In this document: piece by piece, positions 11,327 through 20,950 of the stretch
How the letters are laid out: every line of letters begins with the position of its first letter
Numbering within the stretch: the first letter of the stretch is position 1
Origin: Bondarzewia mesenterica
Taxonomy: Eukaryota > Basidiomycota > Agaricomycetes > Russulales > Bondarzewiaceae
Assembly (NCBI GenBank): GCA_004802705.1
Contig: SGPL01000260.1
Coordinates: 1-45,416 of the forward strand
Direction: 5' to 3'
DNA: 45,416 bases
The notes under the pieces: generated by a model
The model's database searches: none
The model's input: only the letters and a program-made list of their open reading frames with translations
What the model was told of the DNA's origin: nothing
Position numbers and translations under genes: made by a program

Positions 11327-11385
11327 TTTATCGGCGACGGCGAGTAGCACGGTGGGCAGCGAGAGTATTCGAGGAGGGACGTCTA

Positions 11386-11391
11386 CTTATA
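11386..11391 (-). promoter_or_regulatory. TATA-like element of BTB gene 4
   Basis: TATAAG on the minus strand (within AATATAAGT), 60 nt upstream of the ATG at 11326. The distance is typical for a fungal TATA box with a short leader. Assigned by sequence and position only. Confidence 0.45.
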
Positions 11392-12522
11392 TTTTCATCA
11401 TGTGGATGAGAAGCGAGTGCGAGCCGGATTCATTGTGCAAACATTGATACAATGTTGCCTATTTGAATGAGACGGTACTCACCTGGTATATACAATTCAC
11501 TTGCCAATGGACCTGAGGTTTCCGACTTTAAGAGCAGCAGTTCAAGTGGTGTAACCTTGTCACAGCTTAGAGTGAGGGCGTGGCGTATTCAAGGCTCGAT
11601 GATTCGCTAGATTCTTGTTATTTTCCCTTACAATTTCCCTCTGCCGCAAACGAGATGCAACGTACCGATTCCATAGGCCGCGCTGAGTAAGGGTCAAGAT
11701 CTGGAGCTGTCAAGAGATAACAAACGACCACCCAGTATTATCACGTGCCATGACCCTCTAGTAATTCTAGTAAGTAACTTAGACGAGGCGAGCGCTCTTA
11801 CGACTCACGAGAGCGTCCCCCGTCCATTAGACCACAGCTCTCACTCTACATCTTAACGCATGTGCATGAGGTCTAATGTACGCACAATGGACAGCCGACG
11901 TATATCTGTCTTAATCCAGTGCGATTACTATTCATTCTCCAGAAAGTTGCGCGTATGATCGTTCTTGGACATCGTCTCTCGGAGTTCTTCCGAAACCAAT
12001 ACCAGATTACCCCAGTCTCCCACAGGCAGTTTGTATGTGGATACTCTGCTTCCTGCCAGCCTCCGGATATCCGTCTATATCCGTATCTGACGATGTCCTA
12101 CTCTCTCCGTAACCCTCAGCCGGTGCAGACTAGGTGCTCTAGCCTCTAGCTGCTCGCACATCTCATCCCCGGCACAACGCCCATTTTCCGACGGGACATC
12201 GGGATTGTGAACTTTGGAGATACTCCATCAATCGTTACTCTGATCTCATCTGTAGGCATCGTATAGCAGCATGTTTCATTTACCGCAGTTGCACTGGCTA
12301 GTGCTGTAAACTCGGACAGCCTCATCAATCTCAACTGAGTGCTGCAACGACACCCCAGTTTGACCAATAAAACCCGTTTTTAGCTGGATCTGCTAACCTA
12401 TTCAAAGTTTGTCGGCCTGCCTTTCAAGTTTAAGATTTTCGTTACGCGCTCGTAAGCTACTGGCTTGCATCTCATATCTTACTGTGTCAATCTCTTCTCC
12501 GTTCATTGGCCTTGCTTTCAGC
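11392..12522. other. intergenic region, no gene seen
   Basis: Divergent spacer between BTB gene 4 (-) and 7TM gene B (+). It contains a tRNA-5'-half-like stretch on the minus strand (about 11784-11852) without a T arm, and a 73-codon minus-strand frame at 12146-12367 that lacks an ATG start and any known domain. It should hold the promoter of 7TM gene B at its right end, where a pyrimidine-rich stretch precedes the ATG. Confidence 0.5.
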
Positions 12523-13933
12523 ATGGGCATTCCTCTTGGCAAGGCAGAATTCCTGGCCCTCTTTTTGGAAACCTTCGCATATGGTATGTCATACTTTTTC
12601 CCCTTACCGTCCTATATTTTTGATGAAGCGACTATCATTGACAGGCACCTTCTTCACCCTCTGCTCGATCACTGTATTCATCCTATTGAGGAATTATAGA
12701 GACTCTACACGCAAAACGGGGTTCCTTCTAACAGTGGCATTGCTCATGCTTGTACTGGCTACTGCAGTTAGTGACCTTGTTTTTATGCTTTTCTCATCCC
12801 TCAATAACTGACCAGCCTGCGCACTGACGTTTCCCTCTGCATTTCCACGCTATAGCACCTCAGCATAGATTTTGTCAGAGCATTCGATGCATTTGCGGTT
12901 CAGCATTCGGAGAATGGCGCAGATGGATATTATGATGTGTTGTCAAACCCACTTTTTGTTGCAAAAACGTTCATCTACTGGGCTCAAACATTGCTTGGCG
13001 ATGGCGTCATCGTGGGTGATTTCCTTGAACCTTTCATCTGAACCTTCCCATCTGTTGTCCTCGATGTCTTAATACAGATCTGGCACTGTTATGTCATCTA
13101 CGCCAAATGTTTGTTGGTGGTTGTGCCCCCGATCCTCTTCGTGTTTCTCGCTTTTGGTACGTTCTGTTACATTCTCATCCAAAAACATCTTGATAGGATG
13201 ATACCCATCAGCCGCCGGGATTATTGATATCAACACGCTCATGCATAGCAAACTTGAAACAACCATATTTATGACTGTCCCACCCTGGATCTCGACTTTC
13301 TTCGTCGCAACTTTGTTGATCAATGTTTATTGTACATGTACGTGCGCACTCTCACTTGTTTGGCTCTATATCTTGCAGGTAAATTCCATTTAATAGTTAT
13401 GATCTCATGGCGCATATACACATCCATCAGTGTTAGTTTTCCATCTGGTTCCGGCTTCGGCGCTGGCAATCTCTTCCCTGCTATGATTGTGATCATCGAG
13501 AGCGGCGCGCTTTACACCTCCAGCATCGTTGCATTTCTGTGCACCTACCTAGCCCACTCAAACGGCCAATACCCGGCAATGGACTTAATTGCTCCTCTAG
13601 TGGTACGTGTCGACTCTAGGCTGCACTTAAAAAAAAGGCGATTATCTGACTCACGATTAGGGAATCGTATATTGCCTTATCATTCTCCAAGTGAGACTTC
13701 ATGTCGGCAGCTCTGTTCCCTCGGAGCCTTCTAGCAGCGATCAAATTCATTGGGCGATGCGCACCAGCTCATCCTTTGTAACACCGCCGACCTCACAGGC
13801 TGGAATGGCATACCCAACGACTCCTATCACAATCGAGGGCATGACACATGTCATGAATAATTTGTCTCTCTATTGCCACCATCATCTGGACACACCAAGC
13901 CAGGGCACATTGACAGGAGCCGACCGTGTTTAG
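12523..13933 (+). CDS. seven-transmembrane-type protein B
   Basis: Intact paralogue of the gene at 8284-9701. Exons: 12523-12583, 12645-12766, 12856-13011, 13078-13156, 13212-13337, 13397-13602, 13661-13933. They sum to 1023 nt, a protein of 340 residues. It begins MGIPLGKAEFLALFLETFAYG. Hydrophobic helices include the LLTVALLMLVLATA region, LLVVVPPILFVFLAFG, ISTFFVATLLINVYCT, MIVIIESGALYTSSIVAFL and GIVYCLIILQVRLH. The conserved AQTLLGDG and SNGQYPAMD loops are present. The tail (about 75 residues) is polar and presumably cytosolic. The pattern suggests an integral membrane protein with seven helices. The family is common in agaricomycetes but no biochemical role is known to me. Confidence 0.85.
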
Positions 13934-14320
13934 TGATAACTGAGCGCAAAGTGATCAGAATAGACTTTCGATATGTAGAAGACCTGTAGAAGACGGACTA
14001 TGGCGGAATATTATTCTCTGAAAAAGCGCGAGATGAATTGCGAATTCTCAAAAAGTGATCATATCTGAAATGACACGGGTAAACTTGCAACTGACGGCTT
14101 GACATTTACCAGTCCTGGAGAACATCAGACCATTATAGTGTGGGATTCATAGATGACACAGCTGATTTCTCCGTCGTATCCAAAACCAACTCCGCAGGCC
14201 TGTGTAGGACAAGGTCAGTACTGAGTGTGTATCTCCGAAAACCTCTCATTGAAGGTGAGGATGCAACTTACGATGAGTTGGGTCAGACCATGGTAGGTCA
14301 TGGTTGCTCATTGTTGTGTT
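13934..14320. other. convergent 3' intergenic region
   Basis: Lies between the stop of 7TM gene B (+) and the end of BTB gene 5 (-). It should contain both 3' untranslated regions. No additional gene seen. Confidence 0.6.
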
Positions 14321-15387
14321 TTAGAAGGGAGTTTCAATCTTCACCTGTAAAGGTGTTGCAATACTGTGGCGTAAGTTTGAGAAACCACAGAGAATGGTAT
14401 GCATGCTTACTTTGAATATGGTTTTATAGATCTCCACAGCCAACCTTGAGCATAGCGGTGCAATGCAGAATGCGCTCCTTGGTTGCAATAAGAACACTCC
14501 GCTACTTTTTTCAAAGAAGCAGAAATGAGGTCGAGGCTGGTTGCCGTTGATTCACAAGGCGTCTTCTCCAATGCGGAACGGACGGCATCGTTGTAATCCC
14601 ACCACCATAGCGGTACATGCACGGTCCGACTGCCCCCAGCGAAATGTGCGCTTTTTCCTCCACAGGATTTGCAGTGACGAGCGATAGGGTTGCTCAATCC
14701 ACTAAGATCGACGTTTGTAACCCAGCGATGCTGAACCGTAAGGTTGGATGCCTGGGAAACACAGCTTCGACGATACTTAAATAAAGCGATGAACGCAGCG
14801 GCGGGAAGGTCAGAGAACTCCTCCAAGACAGGTCCTTCGACAAATTGATTTCGCAAAGAATGCCTAGCAGCGATCAAAACTAGGTCCTTTATCTTGAAAG
14901 TCCATGCGATGGCAAAGACCCGCTCTGGGTGCTCCTCTGCGTAATCCGACAATTTCGACTTCGCAGCCTGAAGCACGATATCCACCTGTAATTTCTCTGC
15001 CGCTCGAAATGCCCTCATCGTATCATCGAAGTCTTCGAGAGAGGGATTTGGCATGGGATAGCAGAATCCCAGGAGAAGTTCTAGCGTGCGGCTGTCCTCC
15101 GCCATCCGCACAACGAGCATACCGTTCTTGTGCTCGTACGCGTCCGCTTGGGTGGAGGATATGCCCTTTGCTTGCGGCAGGGAGAACATGTCCTTGAAGA
15201 ACGGTGATGCTAGAGCCAGGACAACCTTGTGCACGTGAAAATCGACGCAATCAAACGAACGAAGGATGATGTCTGGTCGAATGATGGTATCCGCACTCTC
15301 AGAATCAAATGGAGGGTTTGCATCGCGAGGCACAAGTTCAGAATCGTGAGTTGGGCTATTGCTAGAGATCAAAACGGGTGCTGCCAT
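14321..15387 (-). CDS. BTB/POZ domain protein 5
   Basis: BTB protein; ATG at 15387. The BTB domain is opened by NPPFDSESADTIIR, then DIILRSFDCVDFHVHKVVLA and FFKDMFSLPQ. The C-terminal half has C-x2-C (CKSC), WWWDY and C-x2-C (CSYC). The main open frame stops at 14407 in TCAAAGTAAGC, exactly where the other family members have a donor. Two readings are possible. (a) A splice at AA|GTAAGC (intron 14364-14410, 47 nt) adds a tail ending VKIETPF, 339 residues. (b) One G is missing from AAG|GTAAGC and the intron ends at CTTTACAG, joining K directly to VKIETPF as in the paralogues. Either way a final exon to 14321 is likely. It is the most diverged BTB here and has an inserted DTIIRP before the BTB core. 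Confidence 0.8.
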
Positions 15388-16163
15388 GGTGCTAGAAAGG
15401 CCACGGGTTTGAGTGTCTCACTGACGAGGGATCAAAGCAAAAGAGTCACCTCAACCCAGTAGTTGGGTGGGCTTGAATGAAGAAGTTGAGGGACATTCAC
15501 CGAGAGGCGGAGTGCGATTCTCACACTCTAGAATACACGTGAAGTACCTCGAGGCTGAAGAAGCTTCGAGATGGCCTCTACGTAGCGCTCGTGATAAGTA
15601 GTGTCGAATGGAGGATCGGGACTGAAGCGTCCATAGCATTCACACTAAGATATATACAAAACCTGGTAGAAAAGATGGAAAGAAAAAGGTCCCAAGAGCA
15701 GTCTGCACAAGCTCTTTTAGAACTCTATGAAAGTGCCGTGGAGTGCACGCGGAGAAGATATGCGCCACGAGATGTTGACGAAGATTCAAGAAAGATAACT
15801 TAGCTCAAATCTGTAGAACAGATAGGTTGCAAAGTGAGCTGCCCTGTTTGCAGTGGACGGAGCGAAAAATCAGTGCACTTACTGCAGGGATGGTTGTGTC
15901 CATTGTTTGGACGCATGAGATTGATAGGTACTTAACGGTGAGCGTTTCGATATGGATGAGTTGTGTGGCTTCGCTGGTTGTTACAAGCTGTTACCGGCGG
16001 AACTCTGGCAGACTTGAAAAGCGACCGTCGGCCGGCGACTCAAGATTGGTCAGAACCAAGTCAGAACAACGACTCCGATTCGTTGTGGCTGACGCGGCTG
16101 CTGACGACTGCCATCATGATCCCTTCCAAACGACTTCGTCCCTCATCTACTACCCTTTACTAG
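15388..16163. other. divergent intergenic region, no gene seen
   Basis: Spacer between BTB gene 5 (-) and VPS25 (+), so it presumably holds both promoters. A TATATA run lies near 15650. The open frames at 15591-16198 show no domain and are crossed by the VPS25 leader. Confidence 0.5.
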
Positions 16164-16993
16164 ATGTCCTTTTCGACACATACAACATCAAGTGGTAAAA
16201 GATACAACACAGTTTGACTTTCCTTCATGCTTATTAGGAGGACGTCCCAGGTTTCTTGCTTCCATCCATCCATTCGGCGCCTCCGTTCTTTACGTCGGTC
16301 CCAATATTCTATATCCTCTGGCATGCACTAAAATCTCGCCCTGCTTCCGAACTTTAGACAACAACAGAACGAGTCTACGCAAGCAGTCTTCACGGAACAA
16401 TGGACTCGTCTCATATTGGCATACGCACGGCATCGGAGACTCTTCGTGCTGAGGATCGAGGACGCGGAGGCAAAAGGAGGTGATTGGGACGAGGTATTGC
16501 GCAATGAGCGTATCAACCGTACGTCCTCGCGCTCTTTCAAATTTGTGTTATTAGGCGCGAAACCCTTGAGGGTCGGCTGCAGGAAGATTGCTACCATCTC
16601 ACTTGACCTTCATCTTGTCATCCATGGTGAGCAAGAACCTGGCCTCCTATGAACCCCCGAAGCAGACCCGTACCATCCTGTTATACTGGAGACTTCCAGA
16701 GGAATGGGCTGAAGCTCTTCATGAATGGGTGAAGATTTCAGTTCTCGAACAGTCGCATCTCTTTTCTAATCCTTAGTATCCACTGCCTCTCGTAGGTAAC
16801 AAGCACAGGCCAACTTGGAACCATCTTGACCTTTTATGAGATCACGGATCCGCCAATAGAGTCATCGCTTTCCGGGCTTCCGATCCCACTCCTTCGTGAT
16901 GCTATTGGTATTCTGGCAAAAACTGGCAGAGCACAGATTATCTCGATTGCTGATGGGGAAGGTGTCCGGTTCTTTGCCGGTAGTGGGAAGTGA
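16164..16993 (+). CDS. VPS25: ESCRT-II subunit VPS25
   Basis: Vps25 is the subunit of the endosomal ESCRT-II complex (with Vps22 and Vps36) that binds the ESCRT-III subunit Vps20 during multivesicular-body sorting. Exons: 16164-16194, 16251-16293, 16358-16518, 16583-16728, 16796-16993. All joins are in phase and give 192 residues, normal for the family. Family signatures are the N-terminal PSIHSAPPFFTQQ segment, EQWTRLILAYARHRRLFVLR, the basic RINRRLLPSHL helix, YWRLPEEWAEALHEW, GQLGTILTFYEI and the C-terminal GRAQIISIADGEGVRFF, two winged-helix repeats in order. The ATG at 16164 was chosen because G|GT joins it in frame to GFLLPSIHSAPPFFT. A single-copy housekeeping gene, unrelated to its BTB and RING neighbours. 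Confidence 0.95.
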
Positions 16994-17223
16994 ATTGTAA
17001 CGATACGTATGATACTATCGTTTGTACCTGGATTAGACACAACGAGAGCAGCAAACTCGTTGAACGCCTGCTTGACTTGTTGGAGTCCTTATCTTATCTT
17101 ATCTCAGCGACGCGTCTGTGGCTGAAGCTCGCTGAGCGCGTCCTGCCAGTGCTTCTGTCAACAACCTATAATCACTACTAACTAGCTACAACCAAGATTC
17201 CTACGGTGGCCTCTTGTTTCATC

Positions 17224-18772
17224 ATGAGCTCACCAAGGGTACGATGCAACATATGCATAAGGGATCATAAACTCGACCGTATGCGCTCATTGAGCTGCGG
17301 TGAAATTCATACATTCAGGATGTATAACGGTAGATCGCAGCTGACAACCAAATAATATCTAGGTCATACTTATTGCCAGCCCTGCATCGTGACTTTAATG
17401 AAAACATTAAAGAAACAAGCACAAAAACCTTCATGTCCTGAGTGCCGTCGACTTTTCACCGAGAAAGACGTGCGGCGCGTCTTCTTGACAGTAACTCAGG
17501 CTGGCGGCGACGCAGGGCCCAGTAGCCAGGCAGATGCCGAGCCAAACGAAGCACTGATACGACACGCTCAGCACATATGCGATAGTCTGTGTGGACTGGA
17601 CGTTCTCGGAGACCCAAACAGGATGCAGGAAATCCAAGAAGAGATTCGGTCGGTGGCAGAAGCCATCAAGGCAGAATCTGCTGTTGGGGACGCAGCGGTG
17701 AGTCATGACATCGTCTTGCGTGTACTGGTGTTTGATACCGAAACATTAATATCAAAAGAGCATATTATGGAACGAATTGCAAACGTTTAAGGGGAAGCTC
17801 GTCCCATTATTCCGCCAAGTGAGCGACCAGGCGGCGCAGCTCCGCGCCTTCGGGAGGAAACAGACAGAAAGTTGAGGAAAAATCAAGAGCTGTTGGAGGC
17901 AGCTTACGAAGACATGGAGCACACAAATCGCCGCGCGTCAGATCGCAAGAGTCGGCTTCGTGAGCTGGAGGACGAGAATGCTGAGTTGCGCTCAACGCAT
18001 GAGGTGCTCAAGGAGGACGTTAGAAGGTTCCATGAAGACAAACGTTGGTATACGGGCCAACTGGATAAACTGAAGCAAGTGGTGCGCGTTTTGACACAAA
18101 CTTTTACTTGTCGCAGATAAACCTTGATACTCTTTCGCTCGACAGGAGAAAAAACAAAAGGCCGATCTACGTGGCTTACAGGAGAAGAACAAGCAGCAGG
18201 CATCTGAAATCAGGCGCCTCGAGTTGAACGCACCCAAGCACGAGGAGGAAAGCCTCGTCATACTATCTCCCGATTATGACGATCCTCCTCGACTGTTCTT
18301 TGCTGATCTGCAAGATCAAGGAGGGGGACCATCACAGCCAAGGAAACGTCGTAAAGTAGGGAACGAGTGCTCACTCACTGTCAACGATTTCTCACAAATT
18401 ACCCTGTAGCTCCATCCGTCGGATTCGCCCCCCGCCTCTTCCGCGCCTTCCTCACCTACCCAAACCTCTATCCCCTACTTCTCTTCTCCCCGCTCGCCGA
18501 CCCCGCTCACACCTACATGCACAACTTCGTCATCTCCGCGCGCCGACATATCGCCTCCTGCCAACTCCAGCAAGGCGGCTTCGAAGACGCATATGTCTCA
18601 GCCCACGCGCCCGCACTTTGGATTGCCTTGGACACTACCGAAACCAAGGGCGCCAGGAATTCAAACCAAGATGATTAGGTCAGACTCGGGGAAACTGCCA
18701 TTCCCGGTGGATGTCAAGGGCAAGACAAAGGTGACGCTGCAGCTGGGTTCGCGACAGAAGATGAACAGGTGA
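17224..18772 (+). CDS. RING-finger / coiled-coil protein 1
   Basis: N-terminal C3HC4 RING (CNIC, then SCGHTYCQPC, then CPECRR). A long charged coiled coil follows (ELEDENAELRSTHEVL region), then a KRRK basic patch and a Pro/Ser-rich tail ending KVTLQLGSRQKMNR. Likely an E3 ubiquitin ligase by RING content; substrate unknown. Exons: 17224-17299, 17363-17697, 17759-18078, 18146-18355, 18410-18772. Exon 3 is one nucleotide out of frame: it opens in the frame of KLVPLFRQVSDQAAQLR and ends in the frame of LREETDRKLRKNQELLEAA, switching near 17848. An alternative without a frameshift uses a GTGTAC donor near 17720 and an acceptor at 17791. The last intron (18356-18409) joins KRRK to LHPSDSPPAS. Related to the RING genes at 33.2 and 35.2 kb. 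Confidence 0.8.
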
Positions 18773-19308
18773 CGCAAGAGAGAATTGGCGCCAGCGGAAG
18801 GTACACTTTTTTCGATTTTGTTATCGTCAATCTAAAATACCATTTATATGAATCGACAATGGCAGGAGCAATAGTCACGGAATGCCCATGGTGCGCAGAA
18901 CGAATGGCTGTGTTTATCTCAGTATAGTGACTGTTTCGCTATGCGCTTTGACAGTCTCTGTGAATACCACTCAATTTCCTAAAAGCTGATAAATTGCAAC
19001 ATGAAAGGGACCAGCATGATGAGATATTCATTAAAACCTCCTCGGCGCTGACCCAAAACACTGGCAAACGAACATCTATTCGAAAAGCAAGAAATCGTCG
19101 AGTCAACAATACCATATGACGACGGAGAATAACATTGGCATACAAACACGACACATGATAGAGTAATAAAAGACCGCCAGAACTTAGACTTTGGTATTCA
19201 CGTCTGACTGGAGAACACCCTCACGGAATCAAGAGTATTGTCAAGTCGAATGGAGGAAAAGTGGGTCCACGTACCTGCAGACATCTTTGTCTGTATCTAT
19301 GGAGGAGC
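18773..19308. other. intergenic region, no gene seen
   Basis: Follows the RING gene and precedes the tRNA terminator. AT-richer than the coding flanks, as expected of 3' untranslated and spacer DNA. No supported open frame. Confidence 0.6.
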
Positions 19309-19313
19309 AAAAA
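19309..19313 (-). terminator. RNA polymerase III terminator
   Basis: Run of five T on the minus strand, starting 8 nt after the 3' end of the tRNA-Gly gene. A T-run is the standard Pol III stop signal. Confidence 0.75.
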
Positions 19314-19321
19314 TACGCTGT

Positions 19322-19392
19322 TGCATTAAGAGGGAATCGAACCCCCGGCGGGTCGATGGCAACGACCCAGGTTACCACTACCCCATTAATGC
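19322..19392 (-). tRNA. tRNA-Gly(GCC)
   Basis: A full cloverleaf can be folded on the minus strand. The acceptor stem is GCATTAA/TTAATGC with discriminator A. The D arm is TGGGGTAGTGGTAA, the anticodon stem GGTCG/CGACC with loop TTGCCAT (anticodon GCC), and the T arm carries GGTTCGATTCC. It has 71 nt, no intron and no encoded CCA, as in eukaryotic nuclear tRNA genes. It lies between two plus-strand protein genes and has its own Pol III T-run. Confidence 0.95.
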
Positions 19393-19543
19393 CAGTAATT
19401 AAAATAAAGTACTAAATTATTTATCCATTATTTCATATAATGTCATCATTTAATGGCCGGGACGCGTTGCACAACGGCGCGATTGACGGCGCGTCTGTAG
19501 TCGTACAAGTATTGCGAGTACTGCTTATTCCCACTACCACAAA

Positions 19544-20764
19544 ATGAAACTCGGTTTACTGCTTCGACAGGCTCCCAAGCTTCATGTACCACCTACACTG
19601 TCCCGATTATCAATATCTCCAACTCTTCGAATCCACCGTCTTGCCCCAACTTCATCATTTCATCGCCCCCATCGACGCCAACACGAGCAAATATACTACC
19701 GGCCTTTGACTTCTCAGACCCAACCACCTTCATCTTCCCCAAGACCTACGAAAGAGGCCTCAGAAAAAAAGCCAACAATACGTGAAAATATCTACACGCT
19801 TCCAAATTTCTTGACACTCTCACGCATCGCTGCATGCCCCGTCCTTGGTTGGGCTATCCTTGCCGACGACTTCGTGCTTGCGACTGGTCTGCTTGCCTAT
19901 GCAGGTATCACCGACTTAGTGCGCGTCGCTTATATCACACACTTCTTCTTTGAGTCTGTCGAAGTTTGTTGAATGTTGTCCAGGTGGATGGCTTTCTTGC
20001 TCGACGATACAGCATGCAATCCGTCCTCGGAACCATCCTTGATCCTGCTGCTGACAAAATCCTCATGACCACCCTTGCAGTCACTTTGACGATGCATGGG
20101 CTGCTTCCGCGTATGTCTTTCTGTCTGCAGACTTTTGATGAGCACCTCCTGATATAACTTTATTTATACGACGTATTCTTTGAAATTCAGTTCCTCTGAC
20201 CGTAATCATCCTCGGACGCGACGTTCTCCTAAGCCTTTCCGCATTCTACATCCGCTATACCACCCTCCCCAACCCTGTGCGCCATAGCATTGCTTGCTAG
20301 TCCATGCATGCCTTTCTGACCCACCCCTTCGTCTCATCTCGAAATGTTATCATACAGAAAACCTTTCAGAGATATTGGGATTTCTCCATTCCTTCAGCTG
20401 AGGTTCATCCCACAGGTGTCAGCAAGGTCAGTTACCATCATGGTTTTTCCAATGCTCTCACAATTCGTACACAAATGATTTGTTCGACATCTCCAGATCA
20501 ATACCGCCCTGCAACTCCTTCTCATGGGAACCACCACTTTGAGCCCCATTCTTTCATTTGATATCGGACTGTGGTTACAAGGTCTACAGTTCGTATCTCC
20601 CCTTTTCTCATTCATGTCCGGGGTCCTTCAATTATTTCTCTTCGCGTCTCGTCTGCAGGTGGACCGTCGCAACAACCACAATCTGGAGTGGTCTCTCTTA
20701 TGTGTTCTCCAAAAATGCCGTTCGCGTCCTGACCGACATTCGCAAACCAAAGACTCCATCATAG
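19544..20764 (+). CDS. CRD1: cardiolipin synthase (CDP-alcohol phosphatidyltransferase)
   Basis: Mitochondrial cardiolipin synthase of the eukaryotic type, which condenses CDP-diacylglycerol with phosphatidylglycerol in the inner membrane. Exons: 19544-19918, 19984-20110, 20191-20276, 20358-20426, 20497-20588, 20659-20764, giving 284 residues. The N-terminal 80 residues are rich in R, S, H and P and low in acid, consistent with a mitochondrial targeting region. The sequence IYTLPNFLTLSRI opens the enzyme domain. The family motif D-x2-D-G-x2-A-R-x8-G-x3-D-x3-D is complete across the first intron (DLVDGFLARR, then G-TIL-D-PAA-D). The conserved KTFQRYWDFSIPSAEV and SKINTALQLLLMG segments follow, with a terminal helix TIWSGLSYV. 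All splice phases agree. Confidence 0.95.
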
Positions 20765-20950
20765 CCTGCGCATATGCATCTCAATAATCGACCATATATA
20801 TAATCAAGACAGGGTACAATAACCAATATACATTCCATGGAGACGCTCATATTTATACTCAAAACACAAGGACGCGCGCGTGAGTCTAGCGTAGCAACAT
20901 CCAGAGTTCCAAAACAAGTAAACAGGAAGAGAATTCAAGTGGATGTTCTT

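Noticed and set aside
11784..11852. tRNA-like sequence on the minus strand (GTGGTCTAATGGAC followed by a CGCTCT/AGAGCG hairpin)
   Set aside because: It resembles a tRNA D arm and anticodon stem, but no T arm with GGTTCGANNCC and no matching 3' acceptor strand follow, so at most it is a tRNA fragment.
12146..12367. 73-codon minus-strand frame
   Set aside because: It begins with GTG, has no ATG start context, no splice-linked neighbour and no recognisable domain.
15827..16198. 123-codon plus-strand frame before VPS25
   Set aside because: It crosses the VPS25 start exon in another frame, has no domain and is explained by chance.
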